Below, one piece after another: positions 55,140 through 64,000 of a stretch of DNA of 64,000 nucleotides (position 1 is the stretch's first letter; each line of letters opens with the position of its first letter). The stretch is from NCBI GenBank assembly GCA_016271365.2, contig JADMNL010000028.1:59290001-59354000 (forward strand). Reading direction: 5' to 3'. The notes below the pieces were generated by a model. That model ran no database searches, had not been told where the DNA came from, and saw nothing but the letters and a program-made list of their open reading frames with translations. Source of the stretch: Neoceratodus forsteri. Lineage: Eukaryota; Chordata; Ceratodontiformes; Ceratodontidae. A program made the position numbers and the translations under genes.

Positions 55140-55498
55140 GTCTCCTGTGTCTTCTCTTCTTCACTCTGCAGCTCTGTCCACGTTTCCAGATCTCGAGTTC
55201 TTAGTCATTCCCCCTTTGTGATGCTCATCCAATCACTCTATGCCATTCCTGTCCTGCTATGAATGTTAATCAGCTTCTCACATGCAGGCACATTATGCTG
55301 CAGGCTGCCCCTCTTCTTAGTGCAAAACATCCAGCTCGCGCTTCTCAATCCTGACAACATTCAAAACTACTGGTTTTCTTCAGCATCACTATTTTCTCTT
55401 CGGCCACACACATAACACTATTTTTAAGTCCTACACTGCACCTACCGCCCTCCGGAATGCCCACAAGGCACCCTAAAGTTGCAGAATCAATCCCCAAA

Positions 55499-56655
55499 TG
55501 GAAGGGTCCCCTCCCTGCATGTCTATGGGTATAAAGGATGGTACGCTCACCAGGGAGGTGCCTCATATCAAGAAACACAAATCCAACATACCTGACCCTC
55601 CAGGCACTGGGGTTGACCTCTGGGCGTCCACTGACACATGGCAGGGCTGGCTAGACTGCAGATTTAAAACGGGTTAAGCAACTTGGATGCAAACAGATTC
55701 AATGTCGAAACCAGGAGTAAAATTTAAAACAACCAGGATCCTTTATTCTTTAAAACAGTCAGTTAGCCATGGCTATGGTCCCTACTCCCATTTGGGCTAG
55801 TCCAGGACCAAGGGGGGGGCACAGTTTCACATGAGCATTTAGATGTCTCAAAGGCTGATACTTTTCTTATGCATTGATATTCCTGCCCCAGTGGGGTAGA
55901 TAGGGAATCACAAGCCACTCAGCTAACAATCACAAACAGTCTCCTTGTAGGGCAACAGTGCAATGCCATTTAGATCCTGTGAGGATTCTGTAAAGATTCA
56001 TTCCACCTCCACAGAGTGCACCCTTTCTTTTACTCTTTCTTCCCATTTCTTCACTGTGATTAGAATCACAGACTCGGTGCCCAAACTGGGCATGGCTTTG
56101 GTGCCCACACAGGCACATCACAAACACTCTCTGGCTAAAAGCATCCAGCAACACATTCTTTGATGCAATCCTGTTTGCTGACAGAAAATTGGCATCCTGA
56201 AAATTACCACCACGGTCGAGGCTTGAGGCACATCTGAGTGCCACTGGATTCACATTCAAATAAACTTAAATGTCACCTTAGAATTTTAATTTCAGTTTAC
56301 AGTCTGGCAGTCCCTCTCAGAAAGAACCTCTTGAAGTATGGAAATGGGTTTCCACCATAAGGAGAGGGGGTGCCCCCCCTTTGAATGGCCTTGCTTAATG
56401 GCTGCTGCCAAGAACTAGGAACTTTTCCAACGGCAGTCTCTGAGAAGAGGTTTCAAGACAGTAGGAGCTGGCACAGTGTGCCAGGAGCTAGTCTTCCACC
56501 AACTGACTCAGAACATTCTGACTCCTCCCCTTTGGAATGCCAGGGCAGTGCAGCTATCCTGGTCCTCCAAGGGTATAGAGGCTAGCACCATTGTAAAGGT
56601 CATAAACACTCTTAAAGAAATACTACTTGTAAACCCTATAGGAGGTTACAATATG
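55499..56655 (-). repeat. LTR-like direct repeat, proximal copy (5' LTR)
   Basis: Proximal relative to the minus-strand gag-like region. The first 921 bases match the distal copy, with about 90 extra bases near 55,815-55,890. Beyond 56,419 only this copy continues, probably U3, to about TGTAACCTCC on the minus strand (56,655). It carries AATAAA and the CCCTTCCA end. The primer-binding site expected next (TTTGGGGATTGATTCTGC) does not match a tRNA end that I recognise. Confidence 0.5.
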
Positions 56656-57664
56656 TAAGCCCCCCAAATTGGGCTTACCTTGTGGGTTTCTGCTCCAGTG
56701 CTGCCCTACCGCTGTCGATCCAGGAGGGCTTCAGACCCTATGCAGTCACGATGGTGTCCCACGGCTGCAGAATTCCATGTCCTCAGCCCATTGGCAGAGG
56801 GGGCCAAGGACCAAAACATTGTTTCTGTGCCTCTGGGTGCACTGGGAGTCATGCCTGCAGTCCTGGTAGCTCTGGAAAATGGGACTGCAGGAGGTAAACA
56901 AACAAGATGGCGGTGCATGTCCTACTGAGCATGTGTGGTCACCGAGAAGAAAGTTTAAAGGCACCATGGCTCCCAAAGGTGGTTTCATCTGCAGCTGCTG
57001 TTGAATAATATCCCCAGCTCCAGGGAAGGCAGTGGAGCCAGGGATCAGTACAAAAAAGTCTGCGGGCGTGGGGGGGATGGTTTTTCAGCCCTTGCAAGGG
57101 CTAATAAATAAAATATAAGGATGTCTTTTGGGACTCACATATAAATAAAGATGGCAGCCCCCAGGGATTCAGGCATGAAGAGGGCTGCTGGGATATATGT
57201 CAAAGGCACCAGGAAAGTCCGGGCAAGCAGCAGCCAATTAGAAGGGGCAATGTAAAAGGGATAAATAGAGCTGCTTTTTCCACCAAATGGGGATTTGTTT
57301 TGGAACTCCGGTGGGAGCAGGGTGCAGGGGAGACCGCTGTGTGGCTGTCCAGCCCAAGTCCCACATTCAGACTCAACAGCCAGCTCGGCCCCAGCTAATT
57401 TTCATCTGGCAGAGCTTCTGAGAGCCATGGCTGCTGCAGGGAAAGAAGAAACTGACTTTTCTGTGGAGAATAGAGGTTGAAGCTGCAGTGTGAGAGCAGA
57501 GACAGCAATCGTGCCTTCTAAAGTGAAAATTGCTGCAGCTGTGATTAAAGACTGAGCAACCTGTGTTCCCCCTCTGGGGTAGGTGTTGGAGACTGCCGAT
57601 CGCTGCCAGCCTGAATGACTGTGTGTGCTGAGGCTAGAGACAGCAAAAATGTATAATAAACCAG
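56656..57664 (+). other. Possible solo LTR
   Basis: Starts TGTAAGCCCCCC; has a TATA-like GGATAAATAGAGC at about 57,259 and a late AATAAACC (57,654). Promoter, transcribed part and polyadenylation signal in this order are LTR-like, but there is no target duplication and no second copy in the window. A promoter or another repeat remains possible. Confidence 0.3.
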
Positions 57665-57935
57665 ACAAACTCCAAAGGTATTTCAACTGTCTTGATGATT
57701 TATTCTGATTATCTTGTCAAACAGATTCCCCAATAACACCCAACGTTTCACCCCATGGGCTTCCTCAAGGGCAAGGATCTGTGGTTAAATGCATAAAATA
57801 TAGTAATTTAGTAAACAAAAATCAATATTAAGTATAACAATCTTAAAGAGCTACTGACACCTCAAAGAAAACTTTACAAAACGTAATAATTAGGTACAAT
57901 TCTGCTTGCATTCCATTTATATTTTATAATATAAT
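57665..57935 (-). other. Repeat end with CTTGAGGA...GAAACG motif
   Basis: The minus strand reads TTGAGGAAGCCCATGGGG followed by TGAAACGTTGGG, a motif common at the ends of vertebrate retroelements (perhaps Penelope-like). No coding part is visible. Confidence 0.3.
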
Positions 57936-57940
57936 GTAAG

Positions 57941-57974
<34 letters not shown>
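57941..57974. repeat. AT dinucleotide microsatellite
   Basis: A run of AT repeats, slightly imperfect at the start, directly before a CR1 tail. Confidence 0.9.
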
Positions 57975-57975
<1 letters not shown>

Positions 57976-57979
<4 letters not shown>

Positions 57980-58245
57980 AGGGGACATGATTGAAACAGT
58001 CAAATATGTGAAAGGGATCAATAAAGTGGGGAAGAGCTTATTTACAGGGAAGGTAGATATAAGAACTAGGGGGCATGGACTGAAGGTAGAGGGGGGAAGG
58101 TTTAGGGGAAATGTTAGGAAGTGTTACTTCACAGAGAGAGTGGCTGAGCCCTGGAACAGACTGCCGGAGGAGCTAGTGACTGCTAGTACAGTGGAGGGAT
58201 TCAAGAGGGCATGGCCCTTTTTTGCCATCACATGTGTATGAATGT
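57976..58245 (+). mobile_element. CR1 LINE 3' end
   Basis: The + strand encodes MIETVKYVKGINKVGKSLFT, GRFRGNVRKCYFTERVAEPW and NRLPEELVTASTVEGFKRAW, the last 85 or so residues of CR1 ORF2 in one open frame, with the W-N-x-LPEE...FK module. The copy is strongly 5' truncated. Confidence 0.85.
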
Positions 58246-59030
58246 ATGAATATTTCTCCTCCCCATAATTTATTACTAAGGAAATGTGTATGAATATATG
58301 ATCGTTGTCCCTTAGCGTTAATGTTGAGTTCCTCTGCCTCTATAGCTTACTCCCTACTTCAAGTCATAATCCTCTGTTGTGACATCACAATCTGTTGCCA
58401 TGGGAGTAACGGTGATACCACAAGCAGTGCTCTGTGACTTCAGGTAAGGAGAAAGCAGCAGGAATAGATGAATTCTTCAGGAAGCAAAGATCCTCTTTTC
58501 ATACAAATTACTTCAATAATAAATAATGGGGAGGAGGAATACATAATTAGTGGGAAATACAAGCTGGACAGTGCCTAAATATTATGTTTTATTGAAGTTC
58601 TCCTGAATGTGTCACCAGCTCTTTATGGTAGTTTCAAAACAGGTTACTGTCTCTTTAAATTTTCCTGGCATCTACTGCAGTTCCCCATCAAACAGATACT
58701 TTGTATATTTCACCCTTTTAGATAGAAGCATATATTTTAAATTGCTCAGATTCACTGCAGCCTGCAAGGAAAGGCCCATCCTAAGCTAACTTATTAAACA
58801 TTGTGCTAACAAACTTTAGGTAATAAAGGTAGAATGATAGAACTATTTCTAATAACAACCAAAAAACAATAACAGATCTCTTGTTAGAGGTACCCCCAAA
58901 CTGTCAGATATGACCTGAAGAGGGAAAAACAACACCCAACAGGGTTCAAAATATGACACACAACAAGGGTGAATAACCCCTTTCATTCAGATACCCAGCT
59001 TGATGTGCAGAGGCCACTGGTTCTGGAAGT
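58246..59030. other. No recognisable feature
   Basis: AT-rich; a few short frames without domains; no element ends recognised. Confidence 0.45.
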
Positions 59031-59184
59031 GGAGGCAAAGTGGGAGAGTTAAGAATATCGAAGACTACCATGGAAGAAACAAGATTACTATGATGAGTAA
59101 TTTTTTCTTCTAACCCCAGGAATTCTTCAATATTCTTAACTCTTACAGACTATGAAGCAGTACCTTTGGAGGTGGGCACAGAAC

Positions 59185-60064
59185 CTATTTTGGAAATAGA
59201 CTCTGCAGAACTGCTGTGCCAAACCTGGCATCACTCCTGGACTGAGTATCTAGGCAGTAGTGTTTCGTGAAAGTATGTACTGTCCCCCATGTGGCTGCTT
59301 TGCAGATTTCCAATAGGGGAACATCCCTGGCAGCTACTAAGGTAGAAGCCATGCCCCTTGTGGAATGGGCCCTTAGGCCTACTGGGGGTTCCTTACCTGC
59401 TTTTGAGTAGCAGAATTGGATACATTGGACTATCAAATGAGAAACAGTACTTTTAAATGCTGGTTTTCCTTTTCCCACATCCCCATAAGTCAGGAGCAAC
59501 TGTTGCTTGTCCTGCCTGAGGTCCTTAGTATGTGTTACGTAGTAGCTCAAAGCTCTCTTGACATCCAAACTGTGACACCTAGATTCACCTGAGCTAGAAT
59601 GCTCAGTGAAAAATACTGGCAATTGTTATGGAATTATTTATGTTTATTATGTTATGGAAAGTGGAAATCAGAAACTACTTTAGGAAGGAACTTCCTACTA
59701 GTTCTAAGCACCACTTTGCATCTGTGGAAGGAAATATAGTTCTGCTCAATGCACAAGGCCTGAAGTTCACTATTACTTCTAGCCAAAGTGATGCAACCAG
59801 GAACATTGTTTTCCAGGTAACATATTTCAGGCGAGCTGAGACCATGGGCTCAAATAGAGGTTCCATGAGCTTGGCAATGAATACATTAAGGTCCCATGCT
59901 TGTACCAGTTCCCTGTGAGGAGGGTGCAGATGAGCTAATCCTTTGAAATACTTCTTGAAAATAGGGTTGGATGCTATGGAGACATCCTCACCAACTGAAA
60001 TATAAGCTGAAACTGAAGACAGATGAACCTTCAGAGTAGTGGGTTGCAAACCTAGAGAATGCAA
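59185..60064 (-). pseudogene. DIRS C tyrosine recombinase
   Basis: 60,064-59,675 gives VHLSSVSAYISVGED, KKYFKGLAHLHPPHRELVQA and LFEPMVSARLKYVTWKTMFL, the N-terminal and early catalytic parts. Then one frame shift near 59,810: the expected catalytic arginine block appears as LARSNSELQAL in the adjacent frame. 59,622-59,185 gives PPVGLRAHSTRGMAST (the H-x-x-R box) and HTFTKHYCLDTQS (nucleophile Tyr). All catalytic residues can thus be seen, but in different frames. Role: integration of a circular DNA intermediate. Confidence 0.8.
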
Positions 60065-60285
60065 ATGGGTAAGGTAGTCCAGCCGGGCTGGTACCCCTGC
60101 CTGGAATGGTACTACATCATTGGTAGAACACCATATAGAGAACCTCTTCCACTTAGAAGCATAAGTCTAATTAGTAGAGGGTTTCCTGGACCCCCCTCAG
60201 AACATTTAGAACACTTTGTGAGAGTTGCAAGCCTGCATGCTTTAGGTTCTCAAGAGCCATGCCTTGAGTCTGAGGGATCTGAGGT

Positions 60286-60789
60286 TCAGGTACAGTATTC
60301 TCCCCGAGAGGAAGTTGACAGATTGTGCCTCCATGGAAGGTGTATTGGTGGTGCCACAGACATGGAGAGCAGCAACGAGTACCATGGCTGCCTGGTCCAG
60401 TGTGGAGCTATCAAGATCATTGATGCTGATTGAGATCTGAGTTTGATCAGGACCCTGAGAAGCAGAAGAAAAGGAGGGAAGGCATACAGCTGTTTCCCTG
60501 ACCAATCCAATGTTAAGGCATCCGGGGGTATTGTGCACCTGGCTACTGGCCTGCAACAAAACTGTGGCAGCTGCTGGTTTTTGTGGGATGCAAAGAGGTC
60601 TATCTCTGGAGTGCACCATCTTCTGAACATCACCTCCAGCACCTGCCTGTTGAGACTCCATTTGTAATGATCCTGGTTGATTCGACTCAGGATATCTGCT
60701 AGGGTGTTGTCCTTCCCAGGCAAATGAATGCTATTAGTGAAGCCTAAAGTGAGTAGACCAAACTCCACACCTTCATTGCTTCTGTGCAC
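60286..60789 (-). pseudogene. DIRS C RNase H end and methyltransferase-like region
   Basis: SIHLPGKDNTLADILSRINQ is the C-terminal RNase H motif (H-x-G-x-x-N-x-x-AD-x-LSR). Before it, in another frame, RTDNTTTMYYINKQGG matches the DN-x-x-x-x-YINKQGG block. Following are WCTPEIDLFASHKNQQLPQF and MILIAPHWTRQPWYSLLL, the P-x-xDLFA and P-x-W-x-xQPW motifs that follow RNase H in DIRS polyproteins (sometimes called the DAM-like domain). Confidence 0.75.
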
Positions 60790-60951
60790 AAAGGGTTGGA
60801 CCTTGTTCCTCCCTGCTTGTTTATGTAGTACATTGTGGTGGTATTGTCTGTCCTGACCTTTACCACCTTGCCTTGAATCACAGATGCAAAGGTCTGCAGG
60901 GCTAGAAACACTGCTCTGAGTTCCAGCAGGTTTATGTGCAGGAGAGACTCT

Positions 60952-61932
60952 TCACTTGATCAAGTGCTGTGTATCGTATGGGTGCCCAAGTGAGCTCACC
61001 AATGCAGAAGGGATGCATCTGTTGTGAGAACTACTGATGGGGACTCCTGCTGGAAGAGAACTCCATCCCGTAAGTTTTCCCTTACCTGCCACCATTGAAG
61101 TATTTGTAGTAATGTCCCTGTTACTGGAACCAGTTTTGAGAGTGAGTCTCTCCTTTGGTACCAATGTGCCCAGTATGTCTCCCATTTGGAACCTGGGCCC
61201 TATGACTGTACCTGTTGCCGCAGCCATATGTCCTAGGAGCTGCAGAAATTGCCTTGCTGGTTTTGGTTTGTTCAGCCTGAAAGACCCAGCAATCTGAAGG
61301 ATGTTGCTCACCCTGTCCTGAGGTAGGTAAGCCCTTCCCTTCACTGTGTTCAGCTCTGCTCCTATGAAATGCAATATCTGCACTGGTTGCAGGATGGATT
61401 TCTTTAAGTTCAGTAGGAACCCCAAGGACTCCACAAGGTCCTGGGTTTTCTTTACCTGTAGGTAATCTCTTACCTGCTGTGGTGACTTCCCCACCACTAG
61501 CCAGTCATCCAAATAAGGGAACACTGTCATTCCCTGTTTTCTTAGATGTGTCACTACCACTGCCAAGCACTTTGTGAACACTCTTGGAGCTGAAGTGAGA
61601 CTGAATGGTAGTGCTGAGAACTGGTAATGACCTGATGGGAGTCTGAACATGAGGTATTTTCTATGAGACTCCCATATAGGGATGTGGAAGTAAGCATCTT
61701 TTAGACCCAGGGAAGCTAGCCAGTCTCCTTCCAGAAGGGTTGGCAGAATCATGGCTAAAGTTACCATTTTGAATTTTGGCTTTGCCAAATGTTTGTTCAG
61801 TAACCTTAGGTCGAGGATAGGTCGCCACTCCCCATTTTTCTTTGTGGTCAGAAAGTACCTTGAGTAAAATCCTTTTCCTCTTTGTTGTGGAGGACCTGGT
61901 TCTACTGCCCTTGACAGTAACATATTTGCCAC
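60952..61932 (-). CDS. DIRS C reverse transcriptase (open frame)
   Basis: A 326-codon frame with all RT blocks: GFYSRYFLTTKKNGEWRPIL, DLRLLNKHLAKPKFKMVT, LKDAYFHIPI, FSALPFSLTSAPRVFTKCLA, VFPYLDDWLVVG with intact YLDD, then LGFLLNLKKS and FIGAELNTVKGRAYLP at the start of the connection. FxxLPFSL has serine where glycine is usual. The N-terminal RT residues (DKWVLEVVSGF) lie in the upstream gag frame, so a frame switch near 61,960 is needed. The later RNase H is frameshifted. Confidence 0.85.
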   Translation of the reverse strand: MANMLLSRAVEPGPPQQRGKGFYSRYFLTTKKNGEWRPILDLRLLNKHLAKPKFKMVTLAMILPTLLEGDWLASLGLKDAYFHIPIWESHRKYLMFRLPSGHYQFSALPFSLTSAPRVFTKCLAVVVTHLRKQGMTVFPYLDDWLVVGKSPQQVRDYLQVKKTQDLVESLGFLLNLKKSILQPVQILHFIGAELNTVKGRAYLPQDRVSNILQIAGSFRLNKPKPARQFLQLLGHMAAATGTVIGPRFQMGDILGTLVPKERLTLKTGSSNRDITTNTSMVAGKGKLTGWSSLPAGVPISSSHNRCIPSALVSSLGHPYDTQHLIK

Positions 61933-62902
61933 ACCTTCCTCTAACAGCTTCCTCTCTGAGTTTGAAGTTGGTCTGAATACTCTTGTTCTTAAAGGTGGGA
62001 AGGATTTGAAACTGAGGGAGAAACCCTGACACTACCTCCAGGACCCACTTGTCTGTGATGATGATTTCCCAAACCTGGAAGTAGTGAGCCAGCCTGCCCC
62101 ATACCGGCACAGGGGAGGCAACCTTGGCAACCAAGTCAGGGATTCTGCTTAGGCTGGGGTTGGACCTGGCCAGACTGGGCCCCACGCCTAGATCCCCTTC
62201 TTCCTCTACCTCTGAAGAATCCTGTTTGTTGGAGATACTGCTGGTACTGATATGCGGCTTGAGCTTGAAAGAAAGGTCTACCATCAGAAGACCTACCCCT
62301 GCCCCCCTCCTTCTATAAGGCCTGTAGGAGACTGAGGACTTTGCCTTGGCTGAGTTGCTCTTGTAGGTGGTTTTGCATTCATCCACCTTTTTCATGTAAG
62401 CCTCTGTTTTGTCCCTAAACAGAAAGTTATTCTCACAGGGGAAATCCATAGCCTTTGTCTGAGTATCCTCTGACAAATTAGTGGCTCTGGGCCAAGCAAA
62501 TCTTCCGAGAACCACTGTGTTGGCCATCCACCTAGCAGCAGTATCATTGGCATCTGCTACCATCTGAAACTGGTACTTGGGAGGCATCTAGGCTGAACCT
62601 TGCAGTCTCTGCCAGGTCAGCTGCCAGACCAGAGGAGCCTTATCTGCCATTGAGAAAACCGACTGCCACAGAGACTTTTGGTACTGGGCAGCATAGGCCA
62701 TGTAATTAGCCTGCCTAACTGAGAGGGGAGCTGATGGGTAGCCCTGTTTGGCCATGCTATCACTCTTCCTTGAATCCTTTTCTGGAGGGTGAGATGCCAA
62801 AGGCACCTTTGCCCTGTCACAGGCTGCAGTCTGCACTGCACCCTCATGATCAGGGTGGGAGAATAAAAATTCTGCCCCTGCCCTGCCCAGTTGGTATTTT
62901 AA
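61933..62902 (-). pseudogene. DIRS C gag, C-terminal part
   Basis: Two minus-strand frames. The one nearest the L1 insertion has QANYMAYAAQYQKSLWQSVF and a stop. Next is MVADANDTAARWMANTVVLG, RFAWPRATNLSEDTQTKAMD and FPCENNFLFRDKTEAYMKKV: the DIRS gag pattern AxDAxDTAAR...R-x-AWLR-x-x-NLSxExQxKxxDFPFxxxxLF. The frame continues without a stop into the first RT residues and then into out-of-frame sequence. The gag N-terminus is missing because of the L1. Confidence 0.75.
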
Positions 62903-64000
62903 TTTTTTTTTCTTTTTTTTTATTGAGAGACAGATTGTATAATACATTGTTATTTAAAGTTTTCATCATTACATCATTGTGGAGAGAAAGTATTTTCCAT
63001 ATTCAACATGAGAAATATAGAAGAAAGACATTTTCACAATTTCCAGTTTCAGCTTAGAGTTATAATCAAACAGCAGATCACGCTACCCAGACCTTTCTTG
63101 CTTTTCCTTTTTTTTATTTATAATATCTCCTGTGTCTCCTAGAGCCTTGCTCAATTACTATGCTCCCCCTTGTCCCCCCCCCCCCATGGTACGAATGTTG
63201 TGCCAATTTGGGCCATGTACCATAGCCATCTTTGCCATTTTAGTTGAAATGTTGTGGCCCTGTTTGTAAGTTTTGCTGTTAACTTGTCAATTTGATAAAA
63301 AGACGTGACTATTTGTCTCCAGTCCATAATTGAAGGTAGTGTGGCTGTCATCCACTTCCTGCCAATCACCTTCTTGGCAGCCAACAAAAGAGTAGGGAGT
63401 AGTGTTTTGTATCAGGCTGCAGCATGGGGAGACATTATCATTAATATAACCATTTCATCAGTTATTTCTATATTTTCCCCCCATACATTCTGACAGTTCA
63501 ATTTGGAGGGAGCACCAATAAGGCATCAACCTAGGGCATGATCAAAATATATGACCTAAGTCTGCCATCTGGCATCTGCAATCTCTCCAGCATATACCAT
63601 ATCGTTCTGGGAGATATTTTGCAAGTACTGCTGGAGCTCTAAACTATCTGTTTGTGCACTTCCAAGAGAACTCATGCTAAACAGTCATGTATGTGAGTTT
63701 GACGGCAGGGAAGGGTGAGCCTAACCAGACTTCTCTAGTGACTGAAGTCCCCAGGTCCTTGTTCCAACTTTCGAGGATAGTAAAGGTGGAGTCCCCAATT
63801 TTATCATTTAGTGTTTTGTACAGAACACCAATAAGCCTCAGATGGAGGGCCCCACCTAGTTGGTTTATAACCAGCTGTAGAAATGGAGGCGTAGGCTAGG
63901 AAGTGCTACTGTTTCTCCTAGAGTCTTGGTCAAGTAAGCCCCCACTCTCTGGTATCTCTGGATATCACACTGGGGAACATCATAGGCCTGTTGTAGTGAT
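62903..64000 (-). mobile_element. L1-type LINE 3' part, inserted into DIRS C
   Basis: On the minus strand the element enters from the right edge and ends with AATAAA and an A-rich tail at about 62,903-62,932. Coding remnants: LINQLGGALHLRLIGVLYKT, SWNKDLG (W-x-x-DLG), and MLAAKKVIGRKWMTATLPSI followed by MDWRQIVTSFYQ, the last conserved piece of L1/Tx1 ORF2 (A-x-x-x-I-x-x-W...P-x-x-xW). The 5' extent is outside the window. Confidence 0.7.

Larger units (their letters stand above)
59031..62902 (-). mobile_element. DIRS element C, nearly complete (antisense)
   Basis: Minus strand order: gag (about 62,900-62,000), RT (61,932-60,952), RNase H and methyltransferase-like region (about 61,000-60,290), tyrosine recombinase (60,064-59,185), terminal region. 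The end holds a pair of inverted sequences, GAGAGTTAAGAATATCGAAG at 59,046 and its near complement TTCAATATTCTTAACTCTT at about 59,129. The gag start is cut off by an L1 insertion at about 62,903. It is the best-preserved DIRS in the window but has several frameshifts. Confidence 0.85.

Noticed and set aside
62124..62318. Plus-strand frame opposite DIRS gag
   Set aside because: Shadow of the gag codons with no independent motif.

Overview
The window looks like repeat-dense, non-coding DNA of a large vertebrate genome. I found no intact host gene, no canonical functional RNA gene and no bacterial or phage architecture. The mix is CR1, L2 and L1-type LINEs, several DIRS tyrosine-recombinase retroelements, hAT, mariner/pogo and foldback DNA elements, a gag-only LTR element and tRNA-derived SINEs. 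It fits an amphibian best; I favour a caecilian, because similar CR1 tails and abundant DIRS elements are familiar from that group. That taxonomic call is an inference, not a sequence match.

Layout, left to right. 0-1.6 kb: 3' part of a LINE on the + strand. 1.8-6.9 kb: pieces of a LINE endonuclease (minus strand) split by three palindromic elements; two of these share an internal 68-bp tandem repeat that itself contains a perfect small hairpin. 7.0-10.1 kb: an older LINE tail interrupted by a 5'-truncated L2 whose reverse transcriptase frame is still open. 9.57-22.28 kb: a head-to-tail tandem duplication of about 6.34 kb joining the L2 tail to the endonuclease of an L1. 12.8-26.05 kb: that L1, 6.9 kb long when read from the second copy and flanked by a 16-bp target duplication, inserted in the tail of an antisense CR1 (26.05-27.4 kb). 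27.5-38.9 kb: small DNA transposons, long inverted repeats, tandem arrays, an inverted L1 fragment and unassigned sequence.

39.3-47.2 kb: a DIRS chimera, with a + strand gag start and a + strand recombinase end separated by a minus strand DIRS gag-RT block and an antisense CR1. 47.2-48.7 kb: CR1 tail and a pogo-like element with TA duplication. 48.9-56.7 kb: a minus-strand LTR element with two LTR-like repeats, an internal region with broken unassigned frames and no visible pol. It was secondarily invaded by an ORF1-only L1 and a hAT MITE and carries a tandem pair of tRNA-Thr-like sequences. 56.7-59.0 kb: possible solo LTR, CR1 tail, AT microsatellite. 59.0-62.9 kb: the most complete DIRS element (minus strand: gag, RT, RNase H, YR). 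62.9 kb to the end: a 5'-incomplete L1 (minus strand) inserted into that DIRS gag.

The genes do not form a pathway. They are independent mobile elements whose nesting gives a relative chronology, for example CR1, then L1, then segmental duplication, and LTR element, then ORF1-only L1.
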